Below are positions 1-10,471 of a stretch of DNA of 64,000 bases, piece after piece (within the stretch, counting starts at the first letter, position 1; each line of letters opens with the position of its first letter). The stretch is from Thermoplasmata archaeon (GTDB taxonomy: Archaea; Thermoplasmatota; E2; DHVEG-1): assembly GCA_020054495.1 (NCBI GenBank), contig JAHWGK010000004.1:1-64000 (forward strand). Reading direction: 5' to 3'. A model generated the notes under the pieces. The model saw only the letters and a program-made list of their open reading frames with translations. It did no database searches and was not told where the DNA came from. Position numbers and translations under genes: made by a program.

Positions 1-282
1 CATATCTGGACAAGTATTCATCATCCTCAAACAATGGGAAAACTCAGTGCTTTCCAGAAAGGACTGAAACGATTCCTCCATCATAAACTAGGCAGTTCTA
101 GAGATATTCATGAGATTGATTACTACATCGATGTTTATGTCCATTGGTACAACAATGGTAAATATCATTCTGCAATAGATACCTATCCAGAGGAACGATA
201 CTCTGGACAGCGAGATCTCGAATGGTATAATCATCTTGTCAAAAGTCTTAAATTAGAAAAAACCCTTGTCATGAGTCAATAG
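1..282 (+). mobile_element. C-terminal fragment of an integrase-core (rve-like) transposase, truncated by the window edge
   Basis: Frame open from base 1: HIWTSIHHPQTMGKLSAFQKGLKRFLHHKL...YIDVYVHWYNNGKYHSAIDTYPEERYSGQRD, resembling the C-terminal part of rve/IS481-like transposases (H..PQT.GK, W.N...HSAI...P). Confidence 0.7.
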
Positions 283-372
283 AAGCGACATATCTCATGT
301 CCCTACACATTAAGAATATTACTTGGCGGGCAACGCCATTATAAATACTATATACTGGTTTTTTTACTCTGT

Positions 373-1509
373 TTATGTTTCTGTTGTTAGTACGTATCGA
401 AGCGTTCCAGTATAATCTCCTGGAATTTGAGCAAGTGGAATAGCCATCCGATATTCTATATCACTGGTAGTTTTACTTGTACTATCATTTTCTGCCCATT
501 GGTAATCTGGATCGCTAACACCCCATAGGTTTAGTGGCCCAGTCCCTGGAAATGGTGTGATTGAAGTTAGGTTTCCACCTCTTAGTGATACTGTTGTATT
601 AGCTATGTTTGCGCTGGGATTTAATTCGTGGTCTAGTTGATCTAGATTTACACTTAGAGAATAGTTGCCATTTGATCTTGTAACAAGAGTAATATTGCTT
701 GTTGCTATTACAGTTGTACCTGGATTTCCAGATATTGTTGGCCATCCAGCGCTTATGATCTCTGTGTAACTGTATACTCCAAACTCACTAATTGATTCAC
801 CTTTTGTAGGGTTAAAATATGACAAATTACCAGCTTGGTCTTCTGCTGTAATGTTAAAGTTCCAGGACCATAAGTCGTTGTGACCTGCGGCTGTATTCCA
901 AGCTCCGTCACCTGGAGCGTATCTGAATTGATAACCTGGTGTAAATGCAAATGTTACGTTGTAACAATCTGTGTTTCCAGGACTACCATCTGGATCTATA
1001 TCACTTGTTTCACTACAATCTTCTGGATTAAAAGATACTTCATCATCTGGCCATAGCATAGTCCAGTTAGCGGTACCTGTAGTATTTTCCCATTGCAGGT
1101 AGAGGTTTTTATTTCCTCCTTCGCTCTGGTTATATATTGTGGCTTCACTACTATTGTCATACCAGGCTGTAATGTTAATATATATTATATCTGCCCATCC
1201 TTGGTCACTGCTGATATTTACGATGAATCTGTATTCTGCACTGTTGTTTACATCTATTTGCTGATTTAATCTTGATTCCCAAGTTCCCGAGTTATTATAT
1301 TGGAAATCAAACCAATTAATCCTAGGTTCTAGTTGTAAAACAGTTACATTTAATGTAGTCGAATTATCCCAGCTGTTACTTAGGTCTCCGGGGTTAGCCT
1401 TACTAAACATAACTAAAGGTCCAATAAGGAAAACATTACTGAACAGAGAAACAACAATTGCTACAACTAATAAAATAGATAATGTTTTTCTTTTTCCCAT
1501 CTTTCTCAC
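373..1509 (-). CDS. Secreted/surface protein, paralogous to the C-terminal ~350 aa of the 2307-aa protein
   Basis: N-terminal hydrophobic segment; many N-x-S/T sequons; shares I.YINITAWYDN.S..T.YNQS...NL.LQ.EN.TGTA...MLWPDDE with ORF 1732..8655. GTG start in track; ATG (MGKRKT) is an alternative. Confidence 0.7.
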   Translation of the reverse strand: MRKMGKRKTLSILLVVAIVVSLFSNVFLIGPLVMFSKANPGDLSNSWDNSTTLNVTVLQLEPRINWFDFQYNNSGTWESRLNQQIDVNNSAEYRFIVNISSDQGWADIIYINITAWYDNSSEATIYNQSEGGNKNLYLQWENTTGTANWTMLWPDDEVSFNPEDCSETSDIDPDGSPGNTDCYNVTFAFTPGYQFRYAPGDGAWNTAAGHNDLWSWNFNITAEDQAGNLSYFNPTKGESISEFGVYSYTEIISAGWPTISGNPGTTVIATSNITLVTRSNGNYSLSVNLDQLDHELNPSANIANTTVSLRGGNLTSITPFPGTGPLNLWGVSDPDYQWAENDSTSKTTSDIEYRMAIPLAQIPGDYTGTLRYVLTTET

Positions 1510-1731
1510 ATCCCATCTATGAGTTGCAATTTAACAACTTTTTTTAGAGTGCTACTCCTCGTTAATACCTGGTAGACTTATATACTTTATTTGCAGGTGG
1601 ATAAGTAGGTATATATGCAGGTGTGTATATAGTAAAAACATAGGTAATTAATTATGAAGCCTGTAGCTGAATGAGTTAAAAATGTTAAAAAAATGAAAAC
1701 GAAATAGTTAGGCAAAAAGGATTAAAAAATT

Positions 1732-4700
1732 TTAGTCTTGAATAATTTTAGTGGCTACACGTGCAGTGTATCTCCCTCCGATTGTCCCTAAGGGTATATA
1801 AATATTGAATTGTACGTTCACAGTTTGACTAACACTATTTTTGCTAAAGATTCCTGAATCGTTGTATATATCTACTGCATTTACTTCCCCAATACCTAAA
1901 AATGTTACATCAGTAGTTATATCATCACTAGGATCAGCATCGGCAAGGATGTCAACATTATTTGCAATTGGAATGTTTGTTCCCCAAGTTGTATTTGTAA
2001 GATTCTCTTCGAAATATATTGTCATGTTAAAATCATAATTTGATGAATATGTTATTATAACAACACTAGAAGCATCACTAAATCCCGGTGAAGCAATTAC
2101 ATCCACCCAATTTTCTGCAGGAGAGATTGAAGTGAACTTATGCACACCATACTCATCAATTTTTACATCATTTTTACCTTCTGAATCTGCAACTGTTATA
2201 TTGAAATTCCATGAATGAATATCATTAACAATATTTTGAGTTGTATCCCATGTGTCATTACCACCTGCCCATCGTACCTGACTTAGAGGCTCGAAACTAA
2301 TTTTAATAATTCTGGTAGTTGCATTAATAATTGTTTCAGTGCAGTTTGCTAGAACTACCTGAGCTTCATCATCTGGCCATAACATTCTATAGGCAGCAGT
2401 TCCTGTTTTATTTTCATATTGAAGAAACATATTCAGATTTCCACCAAGATTATCTGATTGATTATATGTTGTAACATCACTTCCATTATCATACCATGCG
2501 GTGATGTTTATGTATTCAATTTTATCCCATCCACTTTCATCAGTGATGTTGATTTGAAAGTAGTACTCATTATTGACATCCAATGAACCCGTAACATTAT
2601 TTAGTTTTGAACCTGTGGTATTCATAATATCGTAGTTGTTAATCACTAGAATTGCATATTTATAGTAACAAATTGCGTCGGCTGTAATTGGGGCTATTTC
2701 ATCAGATGAGCCTGATTTGCTCCCAATGCTATAAAACTCATAATATCCGTTACCTTCAGGAAAATCAAAATCCCAGCTCCATGGATAATAAGTATCAGGA
2801 TTAGAACCATCACTCCATGTCGTCCAGTTTATACCATTTCCGCCTGTTGATTGTGTAGTAGCTACCACTCTTACTTCATCTATATATACATCATCATTGT
2901 CATTCAGAGCGTTACACTGGAATCTAATTTGCATATCAGTTGGAAATGTATAACTGGTTTCATTTATCCAAACGATTTCGTGATAAAATTGACCATTAAC
3001 AAATTCAGTACCTGCAACATAAATCGCTGGTTGTTGCCATATGTTACCATCGAAATATTCTACATAGAACTCATGGCCATTATCTAATCCTATAGATTGA
3101 AACCAGAACTCAACCTGTATACATTCATAACCTGGTGTGTCGACATCAATACCAGTTGTATGATAAAATGATGAGGCAACTCCATTGTTATCTCGAATAT
3201 TTACAGCATTACTGCCCTGGTGAGCATATGTTACTCCAGTGTACAGCACGCAATCGATTCCGCCAGAGGAATAGTTTCCAAAGCCATCTTCAAAATCATC
3301 GTAGGTTAAAAGATTCCATGAGTCCCAGCTTTGATTATCTTCAGCCCAACGATAGTATAATGAAACTTGATCTAAAGCAGAGTCCCCAGTAGCAGTGATT
3401 GTTTTGGGTTCTGATGTTATTACATTATATGGGTATATAGTGTCAACTGACGTTTCTATTGTTTCAGTTGTAAAGTGAAATGTGTCAGAATCATTTATAT
3501 CGGAACCATCACTAACGCTTACATTCCAATAATAGGTTTTAGAGTAACTACTGAAATTATTATTCATTTGGTAATAGGTTCCATTTCCATCAGCACCTGT
3601 TATATTACTACCAAAAACCTTCCAAGGGCCACTACTATTACTATACCATGTGATGGTCATTGAATCTCCCTCAGCATGATTTACAGTTATGCTCATCTGA
3701 GGTATCACGCTGATACCAATGCTTTCGTTAGATGGAACTTCATTAGAAATTGTTGGTATAACATTTGTTTTATTGTTATTACTCGCATTAGTATCTGACC
3801 ATTGATGAAGAGTGGTTGAGTCATATGTCCAGTTTGCAAAGCTCCAAGCTTGATAATAATATGTAACACCTTCTGCAAGACCTGTATCTTCATAGTTCGT
3901 CCCGCTTCCATTGTATGCTTCTATACCTTCTCCTCGTGCCCAAATAGCAACTGTTTTTCTTTCAATGTATGTTTTATTTGCGCCTGTTCCAATATTCCAT
4001 GTTAGATATATGTTACTTGTACTGGTATTTGCTTGCACTGTCAAACTATTGGGTTCGTCCGGTTTTGTTAAAAATGTTTTTGCTCCACCTGATTCATCCC
4101 AACCTCCGCTGTTATTGGCTTTTGTATCAAAATAATACAAAGTCCCTTTTGTTAATAAACCAGTGCCACTAGTATCATAACTAAACTCTGTATTATTAGC
4201 AATTATACCTTGTGATACATTATTATCTGTTGGCGGATTCTGTGTTCCCCATAAAAAATAACAGGCAGTATCAACACTACCATTATATTGTAAATATCCG
4301 CGAAGCGTAGCATTGGTCTCCTCTATTCCTGTAATTTCATTAGTTACCACAATTGGAACTGCAGGTACAATCCCATCATCAGCTTGAGGGCTATCACCTC
4401 GTGGCGCATTCTGATCCCCATTACTAGTCCATCCATTATCTGTAGCAAAAGCCCAAGCTTTATAATAATAATGATTGCCGGGAGTTAAACTAGTATGGCT
4501 AAATGGTGTAGTAACATTACCGTCGGCATCAATTGATATCCCTTCACCTTCATTCCATGGGCTTGGAGCACTGCCAATGGAATACTCGATATACGCTCCA
4601 TCACCACCAGTACCATCGGTCCAAGACAAGTCTATTCTGGTAGTGTTAATTACGGTGGCCGTAAAACCAGTTAAAGGATCAGGTTTAGTTAGAAATGAGT

Positions 4701-7700
4701 TTGTGCCTCCAGATTCATCCCAACCCTCAATATTAACGGCTTTAGAGTCAAAATAGTACAAAGTCCCTTTTGTTAAGAGACCAGTTCCACTTGTATCAAA
4801 ACTGAATTCTGCGCCATTTGCTATTATACCCTGAGATACATTATTTGCAGTAGGTGGATTGGCAGTATCCCACAAAAAGTAACAAGTAGTATCTGCGGTA
4901 CCATTATTTTGTAACCATCCACGTAATGTTGCATTGGTTTCTTCTACACCAATGGAACTGTTTGTTATAACAGTTGGTAAAGCAGCTCCAACGTCTGTTG
5001 TATCTTGTTTTTCGCTTGTATAAGTTGTTTCTATGCTGTCTCCATTACGATATTTAACTCTGAATCCATAAGTTGTACCTCCTGTCAAACCTGTTGAGTT
5101 AAAATAATATCTGCCACTATCTGAATCAGTTATCCATCCACTATCAAGTGCTCCGCCAGTTACACATTCGAAATACGCTGCTGTAAGTCCTGATAAAGGA
5201 TTAGTAGGATGAGCAACGCTCATGTTAATCCAGTTAATTCCATGTCCATCGATGGTGAATTCTCCATCTGTAGGAGGATTACAAAGTGAATATTTTGTCT
5301 TCTCAGTTGGATTATAAACTGTTTCTTCAGCGTCTGCATTTTGGTATCGTACTTGTGAATCATAGTTAGTGTTTTCTGTTAAACTGGTTCTATTGTGATA
5401 GTAGATTCCATTTAGCCATCCACTATTTGTTGCACCTCCAGTAATCCAATTGAAATAACTAGCTGTCGAGCCACTTGTTGGATTTGTTGGAGGTACAACT
5501 GTTGCATTTACCCAGGTTACACCACTAGAAAGAGTTAATTCTCCATCAGTTGGTGGACTGCAAAGAGTATAATTTGTTTTTTCTGTCGGATTATAAGAGG
5601 TAGTTTCAGCGTCTGCATTTCGGTATCGTACTTGTGAACCATAGTTAGTGTTTTCTGTTAGACTCGTTCTATTGTGATAGTAGATTCCATTTAGCCATCC
5701 GCTATTTGTTGCACCTCCAGTAATCCAATTGAAATAACTAGCTGTCGAGCCACTTGTTGGATTTGGAGGTTGAACAACAGTTGCATTTATCCAAGCATCA
5801 CTAATTTCAAAACTTAATTCGCCATCAGTTGGCGGGTCTACACTTGTATATTCATAGGATATTGGGGTACTATAATTACCCTCATTTGGAGTTCCATAAT
5901 TGTCTCTTGCTTTAACTTCATAACCATATTGAGTGTTTTCAGATAAACCATCATCTGTATAAGTTGTACTTGCCTGCCAAGTTCCATCTGTTCCTCCTGA
6001 ATTACCTGTAGTTTCATTGAAATAATAAGTTATAGGTAAACTAATATCGGATGCTGTTGTTGCAATCATAGTAATACTTGAGGAACTAACATTGTATGGT
6101 TCAGTCGACCATGTCATAGGATCAGGTGTTGGCGGATTATTATCAGTCTCTGTGTAAGTACAGTAAATGCTAACAAGATAATTAGAGTCTACAACTGTTG
6201 CAGTATATGGATCTGGGAAGTTAGGATAAGTCTCACCAGCGTCTATATAGAGACCATTGCCACCAGTTGTTGTATACATTAATTCAGATTTGAAACTGTC
6301 AGTAAATACAACTAGATAATACAAATCATTTGCAACTAAAGTGGGGCCAGTGGTAAAATCAAATTCAACCCAACCATCTTGAACAGAAGTATTCTCATTA
6401 GTTACACCATTGGTTAGTAAATTTCCACTACTATCATAAATTGCTGCTCTACCACTATTTGCTCCACCAGCTGTAGAAAAATATGCTGTTATACTATCAG
6501 CAATGCCTGTGGTAACTCCCATTTGAAACAATCCACCAGGTATATCATCCCCATCCTGTCCCGATGCCCCTGTTCCAGTATTACCAAATATTGGATCAAG
6601 CAATACATCGGTCCCTGCAAGGATATCATCACTAGGATTGTTTTTATTCCCTGTTAAAACTCTAAAATAAAAATAATCATCGCCATCAATAGTTCTCATA
6701 CCATGTTCAAAAATGAGTGGTTCTGGTATAGCTATCATATCAATCCAGTTGTAAAATACAGTGTAATCTTCAGTTTCGTTTACAGAGTAAGTCAAAATGT
6801 ACTCATAGTTTTCACTATTATTTACATAGCTTTTTACCGGGAGCTCGATAGCATAAGTAAGCTGATAATCTGTGGTGTAAGGTGCTAAGAAATTTAGGCT
6901 TACTTTTTCGCTGGTGTTGTCTTCAAATCTAACCTTATCGACTATTAAACATTGGTCTATATTTATCCATCTATTACTACTAGACTCATATGCTTCTAGG
7001 GACCACCCACTGTTTTCTTTAAATAATCGCCAAAAAGAGTCCCAATTAATTTCTTTCACTGATGAAATACCAAAGCTATTTTCAGGTGCATTACTATATA
7101 TAAAAGAGTCATTGTTTTTTGAGATAATAATCTCATTTGTTTTAGTGTCACTAACATTTTCTCTAGTTATTTCCTGATCAGTTAAAAGAGTAGAATTTTG
7201 TAAAAAGGAATCATTATCAGCATTTTGTATAACTGAATAATTAAGCATCTCGTCCTGGATTGTATTATTACTATTTGCATTCTCACTTGTTTGATTTTCT
7301 GTCTGAGGTGGTATATCATAATCTCCAGTCAATTCTGGTTCTGAAGCAATATTACTGGATGTATTCATATCTATTACTGGTAAAACTGTGAATGGTCGCC
7401 TTTGAGTAATGCTCATATTTTCATTATTCGTGACTGTAATCGTAATTGTATAATCGCCTTTATCAACATTGTATACAGACCAATTTCCTTGCCATTGACC
7501 AGAATAGATAGTACTATTCACAACGTTTCCTTCAACAAATGACAAATTGATTATTTCTAACTTGGCAATATTTGCAATAACAGAATTAATACCTTCCAGG
7601 TCAGAAGCCGAAACATTCAATAAAATAGAGTTTCCTAGATTCACATTCTTAGGGAAAATATTAAACGAAGAAATCATCAGATATGAGGAGGATGTAGTAT

Positions 7701-8655
7701 CCTGAGTAGTAATAGCTGGTACAATTGCAACGGATAATAAAACAATAGTCAATATTAATGCAAAAATTTTCCTATAGCTCACAAATTTTGATGACCTAAA
7801 AATATTACCTCCACCCACTTTTTTATTAAAATTTAAAGAATCTACTGAATTAGATTGTACATTTTTCAATCGACTCCGCGGGTAGGTAGAAACTGTTGAC
7901 TTTACTGCCTCCTCATTTATTGGGGGAGCATTACTAAAAATTAACAAATCTGTAGTGTTTTTAACTGATTTTTCCTCTTTATTAGAAGTTGTATGCTTCT
8001 TTAATACGTCATCCACTTTCTCTTCAATATTTTTTTTGGAATCTGTCATTATCCTCTTCTGGTCAGAGAAGATAAAATCTATGTTAATAATTGACTTCTT
8101 GTCCTTAAGACCAGGTTCATATATACCAATTAATGATAATAAAAAAAAGTTGAATTGAGTAACTACCTCAATAGAAAAAGAGGATTCTACTTTTTCATCA
8201 TCTACATGAATTATAACTTTCCAATTACCGTGATTTGCTTCTTTATCAATTCCGAGATAAAATGAATATGTATTCTTATCTTTGATACATTTAGAGGGGT
8301 TAATATATTCTGATACATGGCCACTCACATCTCTCCAAACTCCATTATCATATTCCCATCTGTAGTAGTTACAAATAGAGCGATTTTCAAGTTTAGGTAA
8401 AGATTCTCCATGGTAGGCAACAATACTAATTTTCTCAACTTCTTTATCAAGCAAAACATTAAAATATCGAAAATCGCCAGCAACAATATATGAGTTTCCA
8501 GAAGAAGCTGCACAGTCTTTCCAACTAAGGTCATTTGTAGAAACTGATTTTGAGATTGTTAAACCAGATAATGCAAAGGGTATTAGTAATATAATTATTA
8601 ACAAAACTATTTTGAGAGTAAATCTTCTACTTGTGCACCCATCCGACATCCGCAT
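1732..8655 (-). CDS. Giant multidomain surface protein (2307 aa) with FN3-like repeats
   Basis: Long ORF; hydrophobic N-terminus; second hydrophobic segment near aa 300; repeated PPTDGEL...NPTSGSTASYFNWITGGA and NATLRG.LQ.NG..DT.CYFLW modules. Confidence 0.8.
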   Translation of the reverse strand: MRMSDGCTSRRFTLKIVLLIIILLIPFALSGLTISKSVSTNDLSWKDCAASSGNSYIVAGDFRYFNVLLDKEVEKISIVAYHGESLPKLENRSICNYYRWEYDNGVWRDVSGHVSEYINPSKCIKDKNTYSFYLGIDKEANHGNWKVIIHVDDEKVESSFSIEVVTQFNFFLLSLIGIYEPGLKDKKSIINIDFIFSDQKRIMTDSKKNIEEKVDDVLKKHTTSNKEEKSVKNTTDLLIFSNAPPINEEAVKSTVSTYPRSRLKNVQSNSVDSLNFNKKVGGGNIFRSSKFVSYRKIFALILTIVLLSVAIVPAITTQDTTSSSYLMISSFNIFPKNVNLGNSILLNVSASDLEGINSVIANIAKLEIINLSFVEGNVVNSTIYSGQWQGNWSVYNVDKGDYTITITVTNNENMSITQRRPFTVLPVIDMNTSSNIASEPELTGDYDIPPQTENQTSENANSNNTIQDEMLNYSVIQNADNDSFLQNSTLLTDQEITRENVSDTKTNEIIISKNNDSFIYSNAPENSFGISSVKEINWDSFWRLFKENSGWSLEAYESSSNRWINIDQCLIVDKVRFEDNTSEKVSLNFLAPYTTDYQLTYAIELPVKSYVNNSENYEYILTYSVNETEDYTVFYNWIDMIAIPEPLIFEHGMRTIDGDDYFYFRVLTGNKNNPSDDILAGTDVLLDPIFGNTGTGASGQDGDDIPGGLFQMGVTTGIADSITAYFSTAGGANSGRAAIYDSSGNLLTNGVTNENTSVQDGWVEFDFTTGPTLVANDLYYLVVFTDSFKSELMYTTTGGNGLYIDAGETYPNFPDPYTATVVDSNYLVSIYCTYTETDNNPPTPDPMTWSTEPYNVSSSSITMIATTASDISLPITYYFNETTGNSGGTDGTWQASTTYTDDGLSENTQYGYEVKARDNYGTPNEGNYSTPISYEYTSVDPPTDGELSFEISDAWINATVVQPPNPTSGSTASYFNWITGGATNSGWLNGIYYHNRTSLTENTNYGSQVRYRNADAETTSYNPTEKTNYTLCSPPTDGELTLSSGVTWVNATVVPPTNPTSGSTASYFNWITGGATNSGWLNGIYYHNRTSLTENTNYDSQVRYQNADAEETVYNPTEKTKYSLCNPPTDGEFTIDGHGINWINMSVAHPTNPLSGLTAAYFECVTGGALDSGWITDSDSGRYYFNSTGLTGGTTYGFRVKYRNGDSIETTYTSEKQDTTDVGAALPTVITNSSIGVEETNATLRGWLQNNGTADTTCYFLWDTANPPTANNVSQGIIANGAEFSFDTSGTGLLTKGTLYYFDSKAVNIEGWDESGGTNSFLTKPDPLTGFTATVINTTRIDLSWTDGTGGDGAYIEYSIGSAPSPWNEGEGISIDADGNVTTPFSHTSLTPGNHYYYKAWAFATDNGWTSNGDQNAPRGDSPQADDGIVPAVPIVVTNEITGIEETNATLRGYLQYNGSVDTACYFLWGTQNPPTDNNVSQGIIANNTEFSYDTSGTGLLTKGTLYYFDTKANNSGGWDESGGAKTFLTKPDEPNSLTVQANTSTSNIYLTWNIGTGANKTYIERKTVAIWARGEGIEAYNGSGTNYEDTGLAEGVTYYYQAWSFANWTYDSTTLHQWSDTNASNNNKTNVIPTISNEVPSNESIGISVIPQMSITVNHAEGDSMTITWYSNSSGPWKVFGSNITGADGNGTYYQMNNNFSSYSKTYYWNVSVSDGSDINDSDTFHFTTETIETSVDTIYPYNVITSEPKTITATGDSALDQVSLYYRWAEDNQSWDSWNLLTYDDFEDGFGNYSSGGIDCVLYTGVTYAHQGSNAVNIRDNNGVASSFYHTTGIDVDTPGYECIQVEFWFQSIGLDNGHEFYVEYFDGNIWQQPAIYVAGTEFVNGQFYHEIVWINETSYTFPTDMQIRFQCNALNDNDDVYIDEVRVVATTQSTGGNGINWTTWSDGSNPDTYYPWSWDFDFPEGNGYYEFYSIGSKSGSSDEIAPITADAICYYKYAILVINNYDIMNTTGSKLNNVTGSLDVNNEYYFQINITDESGWDKIEYINITAWYDNGSDVTTYNQSDNLGGNLNMFLQYENKTGTAAYRMLWPDDEAQVVLANCTETIINATTRIIKISFEPLSQVRWAGGNDTWDTTQNIVNDIHSWNFNITVADSEGKNDVKIDEYGVHKFTSISPAENWVDVIASPGFSDASSVVIITYSSNYDFNMTIYFEENLTNTTWGTNIPIANNVDILADADPSDDITTDVTFLGIGEVNAVDIYNDSGIFSKNSVSQTVNVQFNIYIPLGTIGGRYTARVATKIIQD
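4055..4990 (-). repeat. Two copies of an FN3-like 'EETNATLRGxLQxNGxxDTxCYFLW...GLLTKGTLYYFD' module separated by a divergent FN3-like domain
   Basis: Protein copies at about 4055..4365 and 4678..4990. Confidence 0.75.
5000..5843 (-). repeat. Three tandem ~93-aa modules within the 2307-aa protein; two nearly identical at DNA level (period ~279 bp)
   Basis: cagcgtctgcatt(t/c)...ggtatcgtacttgtgaa(t/c)catagttagtgttttctgtta ... ccacttgttggattt recurs with ends at 5340 and 5619. Confidence 0.85.
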
Positions 8656-8801
8656 TACAAAATAGATATTCTAAGTAAACTTATATATTTTACGTATTTT
8701 GGATAATTATTGTTTAAATAAAAAAGACAATGAAAACAAACGTTTGATTTTAGATGGTTTATACTATCCATTAAAATACCAAAAACATATTTCCTCTTTA
8801 T

Positions 8802-10439
8802 ATGCCAGTTGTAACGTTTGACTATAACGACTTTATCGATATACTTGGACACAAAATTTCAAAAGATGAGTTAATAGAAAGATTGCCGATGATTGGAGCT
8901 GGTTTAGATAGAGTCGAAGAAGATGAGATAAGTATTGAGTTTTTTCCAGATAGACCTGATCTTGCATCTGTTGAAGGAATTGCACGTGCATCAAGGGCTT
9001 TTTTTGAATTTAAAACAGGACTTAAAAATTATGATATCAAAAAATCTGATATTATAACAAATGTTGAGCCATCTGTTAAAAAAGTAAGGCCCTTTGTAAC
9101 TACCGCTCTTGTGAAAAAAGTGACCATGACTGATGAGCTTATAGCATCTCTTATGGATCTACAGGAGAAACTGCACTTAGGACTTGGTAGAAACCGGAAA
9201 AAAGTTGCCATAGGTGTTCATAATTTTGACCCTATAGAGCCCCCGTTTACATACAAAGCAGTTGACCCAGATTCAGCAGAATTTGTTCCATTAAATAAGG
9301 TTGAGTCAATGACTTTAAATGAGATACTCAAGCACCATGAGAAAGGAATTGATTATGCGCACATACTGGAAGATTTCGATAGGCATCCGTTGATTGTTGA
9401 TAAATATAATAATGTGCTTTCCTATCCTCCAATTATTAATGGTAGCTTAACAGAAGTTACACCTTTTACAACTGATTTGTTTATCGATGTTACAGGCACT
9501 GATAGAAAGGCAATAAATTACGCTTTAAACATTGTAACAACTTCACTTGCTGAGAGAGGAGGACAGGTTTATAGCACAAAAGTGAACGATAATGGAAAAA
9601 CTTATATTTCACCGGATTTGAATTCCGTTGAAAGAAAGTTATCAGTGAATTATGTAAATAAAATTCTTGGGACAAAGTTGAATGCAAAAGATATTGTCCT
9701 ATGTCTTAAGAAAATGGGTTACAATGTGTTAGATTTAAACGAAAATGAGTTGAAGGTTGATATCCCTGCATGGCGGGCAGATATTTTGCATGAAATAGAT
9801 CTTGTTGAAGATGTAGCTGTAGGATATGGTTTTGATAAATTTGAAACAGATTTCCCTAAAGCCTTAACATTTGGAAAAAGTTTACCTAAACATGATCTTT
9901 ACGAAGGTCTCAGACATATTATGGTAGGTCTTGGTTTTAATGAAGTTACAACATTTACGATCTCTAATGAGCGGGATGAATTCAACAAGATGGGCTTGAA
10001 TATTGGAACTAGAGCTCAGATTGAAAACCCAATAGGGGAAGAATACTCCTGTTTACGTGTTGGTCTTATTCCTTCACTTCTTAAAATTCTAAATGAAAAT
10101 AGACATCATTCCTTACCTCAGCAGATTTTTGAATTGGGTATAGTAGCTGACAAGAGTTTTAAAAATCAACACTTTCTAGGTTTTGTTAAAATTGATGCAA
10201 AGGCAAACTTTACGGAATGCAAATCTCTTATTGATGCTATTATGAGGGATTCAGGCACGAAATATAGTATTAAAGATAAAGACCACCCTGCGTTTGTTAA
10301 AGGTAGATGTGCATCTGTTGTATGTAATAACAAAGAAATTGGGTTTTTTGGTGAGATTCATCCTAAGACGATTTTAGAATTTGAATTAGAGTATCCTATC
10401 ATTGCATTCGAAATTCAGGCAGATATGGTTAATCAATAA
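8802..10439 (+). CDS. pheT: Phenylalanyl-tRNA synthetase beta subunit (archaeal type)
   Basis: MPVVTFDYNDFIDILG...IEFFPDRPDLASVEGIARA...DIPAWRADILHEIDLVEDVAVGYGFD. Confidence 0.95.
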   Translation: MPVVTFDYNDFIDILGHKISKDELIERLPMIGAGLDRVEEDEISIEFFPDRPDLASVEGIARASRAFFEFKTGLKNYDIKKSDIITNVEPSVKKVRPFVTTALVKKVTMTDELIASLMDLQEKLHLGLGRNRKKVAIGVHNFDPIEPPFTYKAVDPDSAEFVPLNKVESMTLNEILKHHEKGIDYAHILEDFDRHPLIVDKYNNVLSYPPIINGSLTEVTPFTTDLFIDVTGTDRKAINYALNIVTTSLAERGGQVYSTKVNDNGKTYISPDLNSVERKLSVNYVNKILGTKLNAKDIVLCLKKMGYNVLDLNENELKVDIPAWRADILHEIDLVEDVAVGYGFDKFETDFPKALTFGKSLPKHDLYEGLRHIMVGLGFNEVTTFTISNERDEFNKMGLNIGTRAQIENPIGEEYSCLRVGLIPSLLKILNENRHHSLPQQIFELGIVADKSFKNQHFLGFVKIDAKANFTECKSLIDAIMRDSGTKYSIKDKDHPAFVKGRCASVVCNNKEIGFFGEIHPKTILEFELEYPIIAFEIQADMVNQ

Positions 10440-10471
10440 CTATTTTATTTAGAAGACATTCTCGATTCTTG

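Noticed and set aside
1841-8158. Plus-strand short ORFs over the 2307-aa gene
   Set aside because: Antisense to a long ORF with recognisable repeated modules; low-complexity composition.
8655-8852. 65-aa minus ORF overlapping the pheT start
   Set aside because: Overlaps the PheT N-terminus and promoter; no recognisable product.
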